From assembly GCA_020201445.1 (NCBI GenBank), contig JAIVGU010000277.1, forward strand, positions 1 to 5,831: 5,831 nt of DNA. The letters are read 5' to 3'. Below, in pieces: positions 5,480 to 5,831 of this stretch. The position numbers were made by a program, and so were the translations under genes. Within the stretch, counting starts at the first letter, position 1; each line of letters opens with the position of its first letter. The DNA comes from Halobacteriales archaeon. GTDB lineage: Archaea > Thermoplasmatota > E2 > JACPAO01 > JAHFTW01. The notes beneath the pieces are model-generated. The model searched no databases. It was given only the letters and a program-made list of their open reading frames with translations, and was not told where the DNA came from.

Positions 5480-5504
5480 GAAACCGCGTCTGACTGTCGG
5501 TTTC
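5480..5504. terminator. Inverted repeat between the last gene and tRNA-Leu, possible terminator
   Basis: GAAACCG (5480-5486) and CGGTTTC (5498-5504) are perfect reverse complements around an 11-base loop. On the plus strand TTTT follows at 5511-5514, so it could end the transcript of the 231-residue gene. On the minus strand it lies about 35 bases beyond the tRNA 3' end. Either role is tentative. Confidence 0.35.
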
Positions 5505-5525
5505 TGGCGATTTTGACGCGTCTGA
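5485..5525. repeat. Nine-base direct repeat beside the right attachment site
   Basis: CGCGTCTGA occurs at 5485-5493 and 5517-5525, 32 bases apart, within 55 bases of the candidate attachment core. Short direct repeats next to attachment cores are often recombinase arm sites, but no matching copies were noticed at the left end, so this is only a possibility. Confidence 0.35.
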
Positions 5526-5537
5526 ACCTTTTTCCCT

Positions 5538-5560
5538 ATGCACGCGACAGGATTCGAACC
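5538..5560 (-). repeat. Candidate attachment site (right), inside the 3' end of tRNA-Leu
   Basis: This 23-base segment covers one base beyond the tRNA, the discriminator, the 3' acceptor strand and most of the T-arm. It is identical and in the same orientation to 1414-1436. Identity ends at 5560/1436, inside the T-stem and loop region, which is a usual crossover zone for tRNA-targeting integrases. Because the repeat restores the tRNA sequence, the gene stays functional. Confidence 0.82.
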
Positions 5561-5620
5561 TGTGAAGCACGAAGCAACCGATCTTGAGCCGGTTCCCGTT
5601 GGCCGCTTGGGTACGCGTGC
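5539..5620 (-). tRNA. tRNA-Leu, anticodon CAA
   Basis: The gene folds as an 82-base class II tRNA. The acceptor stem pairs GCACGCG (5620-5614) with CGCGTGC (5546-5540) without mismatch, and the discriminator is A (5539). The D-stem is CCC/GGG with GCGGCC in the loop. The anticodon stem is ACCGG/TCGGT with one G-T pair and loop CTCAAGA, giving anticodon CAA (5586-5584) for UUG codons. The 13-base variable arm marks a leucine-type class II tRNA. The T-arm is ACAGG, TTCGAAT, CCTGT. CCA is not encoded (TAG follows), and no intron is present. G follows the anticodon, as in archaeal tRNA-Leu; the D-arm is less typical. Its 3' end serves as the apparent integration target of the neighbouring element. 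Confidence 0.93.
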
Positions 5621-5644
5621 GGTGGTGCCGCGACCCATCGCTGC

Positions 5645-5652
5645 TACAAATA
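5645..5652 (-). promoter_or_regulatory. TATA-like box of the tRNA-Leu gene
   Basis: On the minus strand this reads TATTTGTA, in an otherwise GC-rich stretch. Its centre lies about 28 bases upstream of the tRNA 5' end, the distance expected of an archaeal box A from a start just before the mature tRNA. A bacterial -35/-10 pair is not apparent. Confidence 0.5.
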
Positions 5653-5831
5653 GGTGAAGCCCGCCGCCCCGAACCTTGGTTCGGGAATGCCTCAAGGCTC
5701 GTCCCCCGCCCAGCAGTTGCGGATTCACGTAGGGCCGAGGATGGAGCGCGGGCCGCGCTGCCGTGCCACGAATCCAATAGGATTCCTGGCCGAGTTATCT
5801 ACCGCCAAGCTGTAGCCAAGCTGGAATGGAC
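5653..5831. other. Right-edge stretch without a supportable gene, two short palindromes
   Basis: CCCGAACC (5668-5675) and GGTTCGGG (5678-5685) form a perfect 8-bp palindrome with a 2-base centre. GAATCC (5770-5775) and GGATTC (5780-5785) form a 6-bp one with a 4-base centre. Both could be hairpins or binding sites upstream of the tRNA promoter. Open frames crossing this area also run through the tRNA and look like chance. A gene may begin beyond the window edge. Confidence 0.4.

Larger units (their letters stand above)
1414..5560. mobile_element. Putative integrated element (about 4.1 kb) in the 3' end of tRNA-Leu, without integrase
   Basis: A 23-base exact direct repeat bounds the region: 5538-5560 is the 3' end of the intact tRNA-Leu gene plus one flanking base, and 1414-1436 is a detached copy in the same orientation. 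Site-specific integration into a tRNA gene leaves exactly this arrangement, with an intact tRNA at one end and a 3' fragment at the other. Inside are five plus-strand ORFs: an unknown protein, a double winged-helix regulator, an AAA-type ATPase, a possible small protein and an unknown protein. Flanking genes are housekeeping types on the minus strand. The right part, from about 3800, is visibly less GC-rich than the left flank. No tyrosine or serine recombinase, replication protein or structural protein is recognisable, so the element is probably a relic or depends on an integrase supplied from elsewhere. The boundaries are inferred from the repeat alone. Confidence 0.7.

Noticed and set aside
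5388..5777. Minus-strand open frame of 129 codons at the right end
   Set aside because: It reads straight through the tRNA-Leu gene, so it is not a plausible protein gene.

Overview
The window looks like a GC-rich archaeal chromosome, most likely a Thermoplasmatota-type lineage; this assignment is an inference. Three things point to archaea. A tRNA-Leu(CAA) gene carries no encoded CCA and has a TATA-like box about 28 bases upstream of its 5' end. A 158-residue regulator is made of two winged-helix domains, in the style common in archaea. The ThiI-type protein has no rhodanese domain. Bacterial ancestry is not excluded: the AAA-type ATPase belongs to a family widespread in bacteria, and the tRNA D-arm is not a textbook archaeal one.

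Left flank (1-1413). Two minus-strand genes lie in order of transcription: a ThiI-family protein (337-1332), then the N-terminal part of a ketopantoate reductase (PanE, running off the left edge). The 97-base gap between them holds an unusual symmetric hairpin built from hexamers spaced exactly 9 bases apart. The ThiI-like protein keeps its N-terminal and THUMP parts, but the pyrophosphatase loop and two other active-site elements are degenerate or deleted.

Centre (1414-5560). The last 22 bases of the tRNA-Leu gene plus one flanking base are repeated exactly, in the same orientation, 4124 bases away at 1414-1436. This is the footprint of integration into the 3' end of a tRNA gene, so 1414-5560 is read as an integrated element of about 4.1 kb. 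It carries an unknown 126-residue protein and a double winged-helix regulator in a tight plus-strand operon. Next come a 396-residue AAA-type ATPase, a possible 48-residue small protein and an unrecognised 231-residue protein, all on the plus strand. No integrase or replication gene is visible, so it is either a relic or a non-autonomous (satellite-like) element. Several palindromes sit in its control regions: a 10-bp GC hairpin just before the first gene, a TTCTAG/CTAGAA inverted repeat before the ATPase, an 8-base direct repeat before the small ORF, and an A-rich motif shared between three sites. The 231-residue gene and the non-coding stretches on the right are visibly less GC-rich than the left flank.

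Right flank (5561-5831). It contains the rest of the intact tRNA-Leu gene on the minus strand, its promoter, and about 170 bases with two short palindromes but no supportable gene. Before integration, tRNA-Leu would have lain directly upstream of the ThiI-like gene, both on the minus strand.
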